DNA of 64,000 bases, taken from Hymenobacter cavernae. GTDB lineage: Bacteria > Bacteroidota > Bacteroidia > Cytophagales > Hymenobacteraceae. The stretch covers positions 702 through 64,701 of the forward strand of contig NZ_BMHT01000003.1 of the NCBI RefSeq assembly GCF_014641455.1, given 5' to 3'. The notes under the pieces were generated by a model that was not told the origin of the DNA, did no database searches, and saw nothing but the letters and a program-made list of their open reading frames with translations. Below, in pieces: positions 36,975-44,375 of this stretch; the first letter of the stretch is position 1, and each line of letters starts with the position of its first letter. The position numbers and the translations under genes were made by a program.

Positions 36975-37343
36975 CTAGGCTTGCTGGGCAGGTGGCCCGC
37001 GCAGGCTGGCGCCATCGAGTAAATGCGAGGCCCGACATACGGGAGCCTGCGGACGGTAGATGGCGTAGGCTAATAGCCGCATGGGCTCCGCTACGCACAC
37101 CGGCAAGGAAGGCTGGAACGGCGCATCGTACAGCTGCTCAACGTGGCAGTGTTGGTGCTTGGGGGTAAGCATGTGCTTGGTGGCTAACCGCTGTGGTGCC
37201 TGCCAAACTGGTTCTTCCTCCGTGTGCTGGTGAAAGTGAGCACGCAGCACGGTTGCTTCGGGCAGAAAGACGCGCACAAGCAGCAGCAATAGCCCCCAGG
37301 CTATTATTCTCCTCCCTATGCTTATCGATGAGCTACCCATCAT
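36975..37343 (-). CDS. Small membrane-anchored His-rich protein
   Basis: 122 residues. An N-terminal hydrophobic segment (about 12-27, IIAWGLLLLLVRVFLP) anchors or exports it; the rest should be periplasmic. Two histidine clusters, HFHQH (about 36-40) and KHQHCHVEQ (about 62-70), look able to bind a metal. The C-terminus ends with SLRGPP, a tail I associate with small Bacteroidota proteins encoded beside metal or TonB systems. It lies upstream of the TonB receptor gene on the same strand (370 bp away). Function unknown; metal binding or sensing is inference. Confidence 0.65.
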   Translation of the reverse strand: MMGSSSISIGRRIIAWGLLLLLVRVFLPEATVLRAHFHQHTEEEPVWQAPQRLATKHMLTPKHQHCHVEQLYDAPFQPSLPVCVAEPMRLLAYAIYRPQAPVCRASHLLDGASLRGPPAQQA

Positions 37344-37475
37344 GAAGATTAGATGAAGCTCAAAGGTAGAATCTTTTTTCTAAATGCTGCAATGTTGCAA
37401 AAAGCACACGTGAATGCACGCTACGATAGGCCATAGAGCCACAGGGAGAGGAGCAGCGAGTAAAGTAGGGTGCTC

Positions 37476-38492
37476 TTAAAATTCCGGATTGGTGTAAAAA
37501 TCTACCAGCTTGCCCTTCCGGATTAGCTTTAGCTCCTGCTTCAGGCCTCGCTGGTTGTTGCGTGTGGTGGTCTTCGAGTCGAGCTTACCTAGGTCAGGTT
37601 TGCCGGCATTTACCCAGGCCGTGTACCAATAGTCGGCGGTGGCGACGGTGGCGGCGCGCAGCTGGCGCTCGACCATGTGCTTGAGGGCCAGATGGTAGCG
37701 CGTGGCGTAGTCGGCGGTGTGGTAGGTGTCGCCAAACTGGTTTTTGCGAATGGCGCCCTGCGCGTCGAGCTGGTAGATGCTGGCGGCCGTGAGGTTGGCT
37801 TGCTGCTCTTTCTCCAGGCGCAGCAACGTATCGGCGGTGGCGAAGCTGCGCTGCATAATGGCCCAGGTTTCGGCCAACGGGTCGTCGATGTAGCGCGCTT
37901 CGCGGACGTGGAAGTTGTAGTCTTTGCCAAACATTTCGGGCAGCTGCCCCTCAAAGAACGAGTGAATGCCGCGCTGGTCGGTGAGCTGGCCGTCGTGGTT
38001 GAGGGTGGTGTGCAGGGGCATGTGGGCGTCGCCGAGGTAATGACCTAGGTCGCCGGCCAGAAACAGAATTTCATCCTTGCGGCCGTTCTTGAAAGCGCGG
38101 GTCAGCTTGCCCATCATCTGCTCGATGTACCAGGGCAGGGTGCCGTTTTTCTCCAGCGTAGCCGCGTCGAAGCGGGTTTGCGCCTCAGCCCAGGTGCGCG
38201 GAAACTGCGCGACCGGACCTAGGTTGTAGGCTTCGGGGTTGATGAAGTGGCGGGTAAATTCGGCTTTGTCGTTAATCACGTACTTGCGGGCGTCGGGCAG
38301 CACGGCTTCTTCGGTCAGGAAATCGGCGTGGTTGTAGAAGAAGGTGCGCATGACCGGCGGCAGGGCCAGGATAGCCGCCCGGTTGATGCGCTGGTGACTC
38401 CAGGCGCCCCAGGCAAATAGAAGGGAAGGCACGCTTAGCAAAAAAGCCAGCAAAGCTAACCGCCGAGGCAGACGACGCGAAGTAGCAAACAT
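37476..38492 (-). CDS. Secreted S1-P1 nuclease / zinc-dependent phospholipase C-like protein
   Basis: 338 residues from the ATG at 38492, giving signal peptide MFATSRRLPRRLALLAFLLS...LLFA; the extension to 38528 would need a TTG start. The mature protein begins with W28 (WGAWSHQR), as in S1/P1 and bacterial PLC-type enzymes where the N-terminal Trp and a nearby His (H33) bind zinc. Further expected ligands are in GDLGHYLGDAHMPLH (148-161; H151, D155) and H166/H177. The trinuclear zinc site therefore looks complete. Likely a periplasmic or secreted phosphodiesterase acting on nucleic acids or phospholipids. It appears monocistronic. Confidence 0.8.
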   Translation of the reverse strand: MFATSRRLPRRLALLAFLLSVPSLLFAWGAWSHQRINRAAILALPPVMRTFFYNHADFLTEEAVLPDARKYVINDKAEFTRHFINPEAYNLGPVAQFPRTWAEAQTRFDAATLEKNGTLPWYIEQMMGKLTRAFKNGRKDEILFLAGDLGHYLGDAHMPLHTTLNHDGQLTDQRGIHSFFEGQLPEMFGKDYNFHVREARYIDDPLAETWAIMQRSFATADTLLRLEKEQQANLTAASIYQLDAQGAIRKNQFGDTYHTADYATRYHLALKHMVERQLRAATVATADYWYTAWVNAGKPDLGKLDSKTTTRNNQRGLKQELKLIRKGKLVDFYTNPEF

Positions 38493-38546
38493 GGTGAGAA
38501 AAGCTAGGCAGTTCAGAAAACGCTGCAAAGCTACAACGGTCTTGGT

Positions 38547-38629
38547 GAACGTGCCACGGCGCGTTCGTCGTTGAACGGCTTACTGTGAATTCTCGAACAG
38601 CGCGGGCGAGAACGCGCCGTGGCGCGTTC
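38547..38629. repeat. Pair of REP-like palindromes forming a large inverted repeat
   Basis: GAACGCGCCGTGGCGCGTTC (38610-38629) is itself a hairpin with two 9-base arms and a GT loop. A near-identical unit (GAACGTGCCACGGCGCGTTC, 38547-38566) lies 43 bp upstream and matches its reverse complement at 19 of 20 positions. It sits between the divergent phospholipase-like and esterase genes. It looks like a dispersed intergenic repeat rather than a promoter. Confidence 0.6.
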
Positions 38630-38677
38630 CTATTACGTCGGGTTTTTAGCTAGATTAGCCGCCAAACATCCTGCCCT

Positions 38678-39601
38678 ATGAAAAAACTATTGCTGGTCGC
38701 TTTTCTCCTCAGCGCCTCCTCTTCCATGCTTTTTGCCCAAAACCAGATCATCCCGATTTACACCGGCACCATTCCCGATTCCAAACCCAGCGACGTTAAG
38801 GAAACCAGCATCAAAGTAGCCGATGGCACTGAGCGCATCAGCAACGTGGTGCAACCTAGCTTGTCGATTTATTTGCCGCCCAAGGAGAAGGCCAATGGCA
38901 CGGCCGTTATCATTTGCCCCGGCGGTGGCTACGCCCGCTTGTCCGTCGACAATGAAGGGCGCGAGGTGGCTAAGCGCCTGAACGAGATGGGCGTAGCGGC
39001 ATTCGTGCTAAAATATCGTTTGCCCAACGACCAAAGCCAGCCCGATAAATCCATTGCGCCGCTACTGGATGCGCAGCAAAGTCTACGACTGGTGCGCGAG
39101 CAGGCCGCCAAGTATAATGTGAACCCCAACCGCATCGGCATTATGGGCTTTTCGGCCGGCGGGCACCTGGCCTCCACGGCCGGCACGCACTTCGAGAAGC
39201 CGGTAGGACAGAACGTGAGTGCCACTTCCGTGCGCCCCGATTTTCTGGTGCTGCTCTACCCGGTTATCAGCTTTTCGGAGGAGCTGAAGCACGGCGGCTC
39301 GCGTGATAACCTGATCGGTAAAACGCCTTCCGCCGAGCAGACTAAGCTTTATTCCAACGAGTTGCAGGTGACGGCCCAAACGCCGCCTACCTTCCTCGTG
39401 CACGCCCAGGACGACAAAACGGTGCCAGTGCGCAACAGCATCGTGTTCTACGAAGCCTGCACCCGGCAGGGCGTACTCGCCGAAATGCACCTCTACCCGA
39501 AAGGTGGCCACGGCTTCGGCATGCACAACAAAACCACCAAAGACGACTGGGTCGAGAGCCTGCAAAACTGGTTTGATGCCAACGGCTGGCTGGTGAAGTA
39601 G
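38678..39601 (+). CDS. Secreted alpha/beta hydrolase, acetyl-xylan-esterase-like
   Basis: 307 residues with signal peptide 1-20 (ending LFAQ). Alpha/beta hydrolase fold with oxyanion-hole HGG-like motif CPGGGYARLS (80-89), nucleophile S159 in GFSAGG, catalytic acid D245/D246 in HAQDDKTVP and H278 in GGHGFG. The family contains periplasmic carbohydrate esterases of Bacteroidota that remove acetyl or feruloyl groups from hemicellulose. It has no glycosidase gene directly beside it, so the substrate is uncertain. Convergent with the HTTM gene, with a strong terminator between. Confidence 0.88.
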   Translation: MKKLLLVAFLLSASSSMLFAQNQIIPIYTGTIPDSKPSDVKETSIKVADGTERISNVVQPSLSIYLPPKEKANGTAVIICPGGGYARLSVDNEGREVAKRLNEMGVAAFVLKYRLPNDQSQPDKSIAPLLDAQQSLRLVREQAAKYNVNPNRIGIMGFSAGGHLASTAGTHFEKPVGQNVSATSVRPDFLVLLYPVISFSEELKHGGSRDNLIGKTPSAEQTKLYSNELQVTAQTPPTFLVHAQDDKTVPVRNSIVFYEACTRQGVLAEMHLYPKGGHGFGMHNKTTKDDWVESLQNWFDANGWLVK

Positions 39602-39626
39602 CCCGGTTGTGGCATAATCAAACATT

Positions 39627-39668
39627 GACAAAACCCTAGGACGCGGCAGTGCGGCCTAGGGTTTTGTC
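39627..39668. terminator. Bidirectional intrinsic terminator built from two CCTAGG arms
   Basis: GACAAAACCCTAGG (39627-39640) pairs perfectly with CCTAGGGTTTTGTC (39655-39668) across a 14-base loop that can add a CGC/GCG pair set. T-runs inside both arms suit termination in both directions. It separates the convergent esterase and HTTM genes. Confidence 0.85.
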
Positions 39669-39711
39669 GTTTGAGTGCAATGGCGCGTTCGGTGATTTCC
39701 GCGCTACCGAC

Positions 39712-40626
39712 CTAGGTTGGTTCGTCAGTTTGTGGCAAGGTGGGCGCGTAGTAAGCTGCCAGGTTCAGCACAATCATCAGCGCCGAAAAGAAAAATAGGC
39801 CCATAAACAGGCCGATACCTAGGTGCATGCCCACAATGCCGAGCAACCACCACGGCCGACTGCGGCGGTAGTTCATGCCCAGCGCGTACCCCATTTCCAG
39901 CCCGACGGTCAGCCAGCCAACCAGCAGGAAAAAGGGCGTGCGCACCAGAAAGTCGAGGGAAAAAACGCTGAAATAAGCATGGCTATGCAATGCCTTCCAG
40001 ATGGCTTCGCCGTTGCGCCACGTCGGGCCAATCACTTTATCGAGGCCGGAGAAGAAGTACGCCAGGCCCAGGTGCGCCCGCAGCCACGTCAGGAATAAGC
40101 CTTGGTGAGCCAACGCCGGCTTACGGCCCTGCCAGGCTAGGTCGAGGGCGTAGCGGCTGCCCACGGGAAACACGCAACAGTAAAAAAGCGCCACCGTAGT
40201 GAAGGCATCGGCGCCGTATTGGTAGAGGTGAATGGACTGAGTAAAAAGCAGTTGCAGCAACAGCGCGCCCACCGCCGCCACGCGCGTGAACAAACCCAGG
40301 CCCAGCAGCAGCAGACAAAGCGGGTAAGCCCAGCGCGCCGCCAGCAGCAGCGACTCATACGCCAAGGGTAGCCCGGCGCCGGCCAGCGTTTGCTGTAAAC
40401 TCGTGAGCGTCCAGAAAACGTGGTCGTGAGTTGCGTCCAGAATGTCGGGGTAAACGTAGCCTCGGTACGAGAACAGCAAGTCGAAATCAGGCTGAAGCGA
40501 CCAGAAGTGGAGCAAGGCAATACTGGCCACGTTCACGCGGAGAAAAGCGAGCCAGCCAGGATTGACCGCGGCCATCGTCGCGAGTGCTGGGGCCACGCGT
40601 GGCAGCCGGCGCTCATCAACGATCAT
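39712..40626 (-). CDS. HTTM domain (vitamin K carboxylase-like) membrane protein
   Basis: 304 residues with about eight predicted membrane helices. The HTTM signature is clear: LRVNVASIALLHF in the first helix, HLYQYGADAFTTVALFYCCVFP, and LRAHLGLAYFFSGLDKVIG then TWRNGEAIWKAL. HTTM proteins relate to vitamin K-dependent gamma-carboxylase and to SdpB, but the activity of short bacterial versions is mostly unknown. The start overlaps the end of the preceding small gene by 11 bp, so the two are translationally coupled and may act as a complex, as SdpA and SdpB do. No carboxylase C-terminal domain is present. Confidence 0.85.
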   Translation of the reverse strand: MIVDERRLPRVAPALATMAAVNPGWLAFLRVNVASIALLHFWSLQPDFDLLFSYRGYVYPDILDATHDHVFWTLTSLQQTLAGAGLPLAYESLLLAARWAYPLCLLLLGLGLFTRVAAVGALLLQLLFTQSIHLYQYGADAFTTVALFYCCVFPVGSRYALDLAWQGRKPALAHQGLFLTWLRAHLGLAYFFSGLDKVIGPTWRNGEAIWKALHSHAYFSVFSLDFLVRTPFFLLVGWLTVGLEMGYALGMNYRRSRPWWLLGIVGMHLGIGLFMGLFFFSALMIVLNLAAYYAPTLPQTDEPT

Positions 40627-41185
40627 GCGGGCGGAAGGTATAATGCACCGTGAGAAAGGGGCGTAGCGCGTAGGTCAGCGGCTTGCCCTGCCGGGCCTCG
40701 GCGAGTGAAGGATACAGAAGCAGGGCGTAGCGCAGGTCCATGGCCGTATCGGGGCAGCCGGCTTGCTGGTGCAGCGTAAACGCCACATTGCGTACCACCA
40801 ACGCCCGATAGTCGGCCAGTAGCGGCGCGTCGGCCTGGGGCACGGTGGCAGGCGCCAGCCAATCATCGGTAAGGGTGTTGGCCAGCGTAATCAGGCGCAG
40901 CGAGGTTTCGAAGGAGCGACCCGTGGGCTCCAGCTTCTGCCCGCCACACTCGCCGGTGAGCGCGCCGTTGCTGCGCACGTTCAGGCCGAAGAAGCCGTAG
41001 CCGTGCTCGGCCCCGGTCAGGCGCCCGTAGTAGCGGGCGGCCTGGGTGCGGAGCAGGCCCGGCAGCGGCTGCGCAGGAGCCCTAGGTTGTTGCGCATCCT
41101 GCCATAAGTTGTAGCTAGCCAGCAGGTTCACTACGCCTATGTAGGTGAGGTGCAGCACCATCCAGCCGTAAAGCAGCTTTTTCAT
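40616..41185 (-). CDS. Membrane-anchored partner of the HTTM protein
   Basis: 189 residues from the ATG at 41185; an upstream TTG at 41191 is less likely. One N-terminal membrane helix (about 4-22) is followed by a soluble domain with ARYYGRLTGAEHGYGFFGLNV, an aromatic-rich motif that appears in proteins encoded before HTTM genes in Bacteroidota. The arrangement (single helix protein, then HTTM, with overlapping genes) recalls SdpA-SdpB. I do not recognise a catalytic motif. Joint function with the HTTM protein is inferred from the 11-bp overlap. Confidence 0.65.
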   Translation of the reverse strand: MKKLLYGWMVLHLTYIGVVNLLASYNLWQDAQQPRAPAQPLPGLLRTQAARYYGRLTGAEHGYGFFGLNVRSNGALTGECGGQKLEPTGRSFETSLRLITLANTLTDDWLAPATVPQADAPLLADYRALVVRNVAFTLHQQAGCPDTAMDLRYALLLYPSLAEARQGKPLTYALRPFLTVHYTFRPHDR

Positions 41186-41226
41186 CGGCAAAGCTGTGCG
41201 TAGCTAGGTTTGGGCAAGGCCGGGGC

Positions 41227-41601
41227 TTACTCCCGCGCGGCGTACTTGTTCAGCACCGTCTTCACGCGCAGCGCTTCCTGGGGCAGGTTGCCTTTGCCTT
41301 TCCAGTTGATGAATTTGCTGGAAAACACGCTGGAAAAGACCGATTCGCTGAAGATCCAGCCGGCTTTGTTGCGCGGATCGTTGGGGTTGATAACCACCGT
41401 TTGCCCGGCCCTGATGTCGCCGAGCTTGTAGTAGTCGACAATGGCTTTGCGCACGGCGTCGCGGTCGGTCGTGGTCATGCGCTCCACCGACGACACCGTG
41501 TACAAGTTGGTGCTAACTAACCGGATGTTGTTTTTGGGTACTTGAAACGACACTGCCAGGCCCAGCGGTAGCAGCAGGCTCAGGAAAGCTAGCTTTTTCA
41601 T
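41227..41601 (-). CDS. Small secreted protein of unknown function
   Basis: 124 residues from the ATG at 41601 (MKKLAFLSLLLPLGLAVSF); the frame extends to a TTG at 41616 that I reject. After the signal peptide the sequence is soluble and basic with a central GDIRAGQTVVINPNDPRNKAGWIF and ends KYAARE. It lies 41 bp upstream of the HTTM partner gene on the same strand and is probably in that operon. No family recognised; a small periplasmic accessory of the HTTM pair is possible. Confidence 0.6.
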   Translation of the reverse strand: MKKLAFLSLLLPLGLAVSFQVPKNNIRLVSTNLYTVSSVERMTTTDRDAVRKAIVDYYKLGDIRAGQTVVINPNDPRNKAGWIFSESVFSSVFSSKFINWKGKGNLPQEALRVKTVLNKYAARE

Positions 41602-41616
41602 AGAGCAACGTTGCAA

Positions 41617-41836
41617 TAGTTTCCAGTTCCTACTCTAGGAAGCACCGGGCCTTTTCGGAATCCTGCCCTTACAGCAGTGAATATAAAGATTTCAAATAAA
41701 AATTGCAATTAACTGCTTTATTCATAGGCTCTTAGGAAAGTATAAGAAGTGAGGAGCTGGGAGTTAGAAGACCTCAGACATGAGAACTATTTGGCAGGCT
41801 AGTCGACACCCTGGCTCCTAGCTCCCAACTTCTAAC
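41617..41836. other. Intergenic region with low-complexity inverted words
   Basis: 220 bp. It contains GAGTTAGAAG (41761-41770) and its reverse complement CTTCTAACTC (41829-41838), embedded in GGAGCTGGGAG- and CTAGCTCCCAA-type words, i.e. a rearranged inverted repeat of simple composition. No gene seen. Confidence 0.5.
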
Positions 41837-42136
41837 TCACATCTCCCGCCTGTACACCCGCGTGCCCATGGGCACCTCGGCGGCATCTTCCTGGTTGAGC
41901 ATTAGGGCCCGCACCGCCACGTTCTGCAAAGCGCCCGGCACCACCGGCCGGAAAACTTCTTCCACGCTCGCGGTGCTGTTCTGCTCGCGGCCGTCGGGCC
42001 AAAGCAGCCGCACGGGCAGCTGCACATACAGCTCGAAGGCGAGCAGCTCGGACTCGGTTTCCTCCGGGAAAAGCAGGACACCTAGGCCCGTCAGGGGCAG
42101 GCTAGTAGCAACGGTTAGCAGAAGTTCTTGGCTCAT
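41837..42136 (-). CDS. Small protein of unknown function
   Basis: 99 residues, MSQELLLTVATSLPLTGLGVLLFPEE onward, acidic, without signal peptide or membrane helix beyond a weakly hydrophobic start. The sequence has regular beta-like alternation (FELYVQLPVRLLWPDGRE) and could be a small beta-sandwich. It follows the FUSC-like gene by 42 bp on the same strand. I do not recognise a family. Coding likelihood rests on its good start codon and tight spacing. Confidence 0.5.
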   Translation of the reverse strand: MSQELLLTVATSLPLTGLGVLLFPEETESELLAFELYVQLPVRLLWPDGREQNSTASVEEVFRPVVPGALQNVAVRALMLNQEDAAEVPMGTRVYRREM

Positions 42137-42178
42137 TTAGAGAAGATTAGGGAAAAGATGAAAGAGGAGCGGAAGCCG

Positions 42179-42694
42179 CTATTCCGACAAGGAAGGCGGA
42201 TTGCGCCATCTACGAATGGTGGAAAAAATAAACCCCAGGGCAAACGCAACGAAGCACCCCAGCAGCACTTCACCCGTGCGCGTCAGGGCAGTGGCGATGG
42301 CCTCGCGCCAGGGCGCGTGCTCCATCACGGCCGGCGCCATCACGATGGAAACGGTGGCCGGGGCTAGCTTCCAGGCCGAAGGGTACTGCTTGAACGAGGT
42401 GCTGATCAGGACCGAAACCGTGACGCCCACCAGCAACGACCACACCGTGACGCCTACCACAAGAATGCAAACCGCGCCTATCGCGCAGCCCATCACGGTA
42501 TTAACAATGCGCGAGGTAATTGCATTGCGCAGGTTTCCGAAGTCCGGTTCCGATACGATAATCACCGAAATCAGCGCCCATTCCATCTTTTCCAGCTTCA
42601 GCCAATTAAACAAAAGCCAGACAATAGCGCACCCCAGCACCGTGCGAAAAGCATACAGGAGCGACATGGTGGTGAAAGAAACGTACTGCTTCAT
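42179..42694 (-). CDS. FUSC/aromatic-acid-exporter-like inner membrane protein
   Basis: 171 residues with four or five hydrophobic segments. The motif WALISVIIVSEPDFGNLRNAITSRIVNTVMGCAIGAVC matches the membrane module of the FUSC/ArAE family (fusaric or aromatic acid exporters), though quoted here across more than one helix; the protein lacks the large cytoplasmic domain and second membrane module of full-length exporters, so it is a half-size member that may oligomerise. Neighbouring genes give no substrate clue. Confidence 0.7.
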   Translation of the reverse strand: MKQYVSFTTMSLLYAFRTVLGCAIVWLLFNWLKLEKMEWALISVIIVSEPDFGNLRNAITSRIVNTVMGCAIGAVCILVVGVTVWSLLVGVTVSVLISTSFKQYPSAWKLAPATVSIVMAPAVMEHAPWREAIATALTRTGEVLLGCFVAFALGFIFSTIRRWRNPPSLSE

Positions 42695-42878
42695 TCGCGG
42701 ATACTACTGGAACGGGAAGCTCGGTTAACGGATGGGAGTTGTACTCCGAAGGCCGGCAACTGGTTTTTCCGTCTGGCGCAAGCTAGCTACTCCCGGGCAG
42801 CTAACGCTGTGTCTGTTGTGTACCAGAAGTTGCCGTGAATCCAGAAAAATCAGGTCTAATCCCAATAATAAACTATCA

Positions 42879-42888
42879 CAAACGTTTG
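42879..42888. promoter_or_regulatory. LacI-family-type operator CAAACGTTTG
   Basis: A 10-bp palindrome with the central CG pair typical of LacI/GalR operators, 18 bp upstream of the promoter candidate of the DUF6807 cluster. A 12-bp version occurs at 63074 upstream of another carbohydrate gene. No LacI-type gene is in the window. Confidence 0.5.
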
Positions 42889-42906
42889 CAGGAGCCTTGC
42901 AAAGGA

Positions 42907-42936
42907 TTGCGCTTAATGCTGCCTTAGTTACTTTTA
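42907..42936 (+). promoter_or_regulatory. Bacteroidota-type promoter candidate for the DUF6807 cluster
   Basis: TTG (42907-42909), 19 bases, then TACTTTTA (42929-42936), one mismatch from TAnnTTTG. It would give a leader of about 150 nt before the ATG at 43093. Confidence 0.4.
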
Positions 42937-43092
42937 AGCCGATTGCTTTCGGTCCGCATCTCTTCGCCCTTCGCTTTAGCCTGAAGAAGTCGGCCCGTAC
43001 GGGGCTGTACCTAGGTCGGGCCGGCGTAGGCAAGGCAACGACAGCCACGAGCAAATCAGCCGGATTTTAAAGCGCCAAGCAGCTAGCTTATT

Positions 43093-44340
43093 ATGACCAA
43101 CCTAAAGTATCCGCTTCTTTTCCTGTTCTCGGTGATAAGTACTGCCGGGTTTTCGCAAAAAATAGCAACGCTTGAGGTCGACCTTCCGCAAGCCACCAGC
43201 AATCTGGCAATTCCGGTTAAAGCCAGCCTGGATGAAATAACGCTTTTGCCGGATTCAGTTTTGAGCCTGGTAGCCGTGGAAGGAGGCAAGCGCACGGCAA
43301 TACCAAGCCAGATTGAAAACGGCAACGAGCGTTTTATTCACTGGATTATTGATCCGGTAAATGCGAAAAAAGGCAAGCACACCTTTGAATTAGTAAAAGG
43401 CGTGAAAAATAACCCGCCTGCTACCATTAAAATAAATGATCAGCAGGGCGCTTTAACAGTTCGCACGGGTGATAAAAACCTGGTGCGCTATAATTATAAA
43501 ACCATTTACCCGCCGGCCGGAATTGACACGGCATATAAACGAAGCGGCTTTATTCACCCTTTGTGGACGCCGCACGGTCAGGAGCTGACGCGCATTCAGG
43601 CGCCCGACCACTACCACCACTACGGTATCTGGAACCCGTGGACGCACGTGCTCTTCGAAAAAGACACCGTCGACTTCTGGAATATCCGCGACCGGAAAGG
43701 CACCGTGCGCTTCGCCAACGTGGTAGCTACCACCGATGGACCAGTGTACAGCGAGTACGAAGTGTTGCAGGAGCACGTCGCTTTCAAGCCGGGCGGGAAA
43801 GAGAAGGTTGCCCTGAATGAGCTGCAATCAGTAAGGGTGTATCAGCCTAAAGATCAGGATTATTACATTGCCGATGTGACCATCAATATGAGCTGCGCGA
43901 GTCCTAGCCCGGTGCTGCTGCTGGCGTATCGCTACGGCGGTTTTGGTTGGCGCACCACCGAAAAGTGGAACAAGGACAATAGCGAGGTGCTGACTTCGGA
44001 GGGCAAAAACCGCAAAGAAGCCGACGGTTCCACGGCCCGCTGGTGCATTGTGCAAGGGCAACTTGATAAGGATTACGGCGGCCTCGTGATGATGTCGTAC
44101 CCGACGAATTACAACTACCCCGAGCCGCTGCGCATCTGGCCCGAAACCATGAACGGCCGCGGCGATATGTTCGCGAATTTTTCGCCAACTAAGAATAAAA
44201 ACTGGCTGCTCGAACCCGGCAAAACCTACACGCTGAAATACAGATTGATTGTGTACAACGGTCGTTTTACAAAAGAAAAGGCGGAAAGCGGCTGGCAGTA
44301 TTTCGGTAATTCGCCCAAAGTTGCGGTGAAGCTTAAATAA
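43093..44340 (+). CDS. DUF6807 (PmoA-like) family protein, secreted
   Basis: 415 residues with a signal peptide (about 1-19, ending GFSQ). The family motif region HPLWTPHGQELTR, then DHYHHYGIWNPWTHV, is rich in His and Trp, followed by FGWRTTEKWNK near 300. The family is labelled methane oxygenase PmoA-like but is unrelated in practice to methane oxidation and is found in sugar-catabolic clusters beside Gfo/Idh oxidoreductases in Bacteroidota. Here it is 35 bp upstream of a Gfo/Idh gene. Activity unknown; a glycoside-processing role is inferred from context. Confidence 0.8.
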   Translation: MTNLKYPLLFLFSVISTAGFSQKIATLEVDLPQATSNLAIPVKASLDEITLLPDSVLSLVAVEGGKRTAIPSQIENGNERFIHWIIDPVNAKKGKHTFELVKGVKNNPPATIKINDQQGALTVRTGDKNLVRYNYKTIYPPAGIDTAYKRSGFIHPLWTPHGQELTRIQAPDHYHHYGIWNPWTHVLFEKDTVDFWNIRDRKGTVRFANVVATTDGPVYSEYEVLQEHVAFKPGGKEKVALNELQSVRVYQPKDQDYYIADVTINMSCASPSPVLLLAYRYGGFGWRTTEKWNKDNSEVLTSEGKNRKEADGSTARWCIVQGQLDKDYGGLVMMSYPTNYNYPEPLRIWPETMNGRGDMFANFSPTKNKNWLLEPGKTYTLKYRLIVYNGRFTKEKAESGWQYFGNSPKVAVKLK

Positions 44341-44375
44341 TATTTTCTTCTGATTACTTTAAAATCATAAGCAAA

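Larger units (their letters stand above)
42695..43092. other. Intergenic region upstream of the DUF6807/Gfo-Idh cluster
   Basis: 398 bp. Overlapping open frames on both strands lack any recognisable feature and are not called. It holds a LacI-type palindrome, a promoter candidate and an ACCTAGGT site at 43009. Confidence 0.55.

Noticed and set aside
42725..43070. Overlapping open frames of about 110 codons on both strands
   Set aside because: Low-complexity basic translations without domains, located where a promoter and operator are expected.
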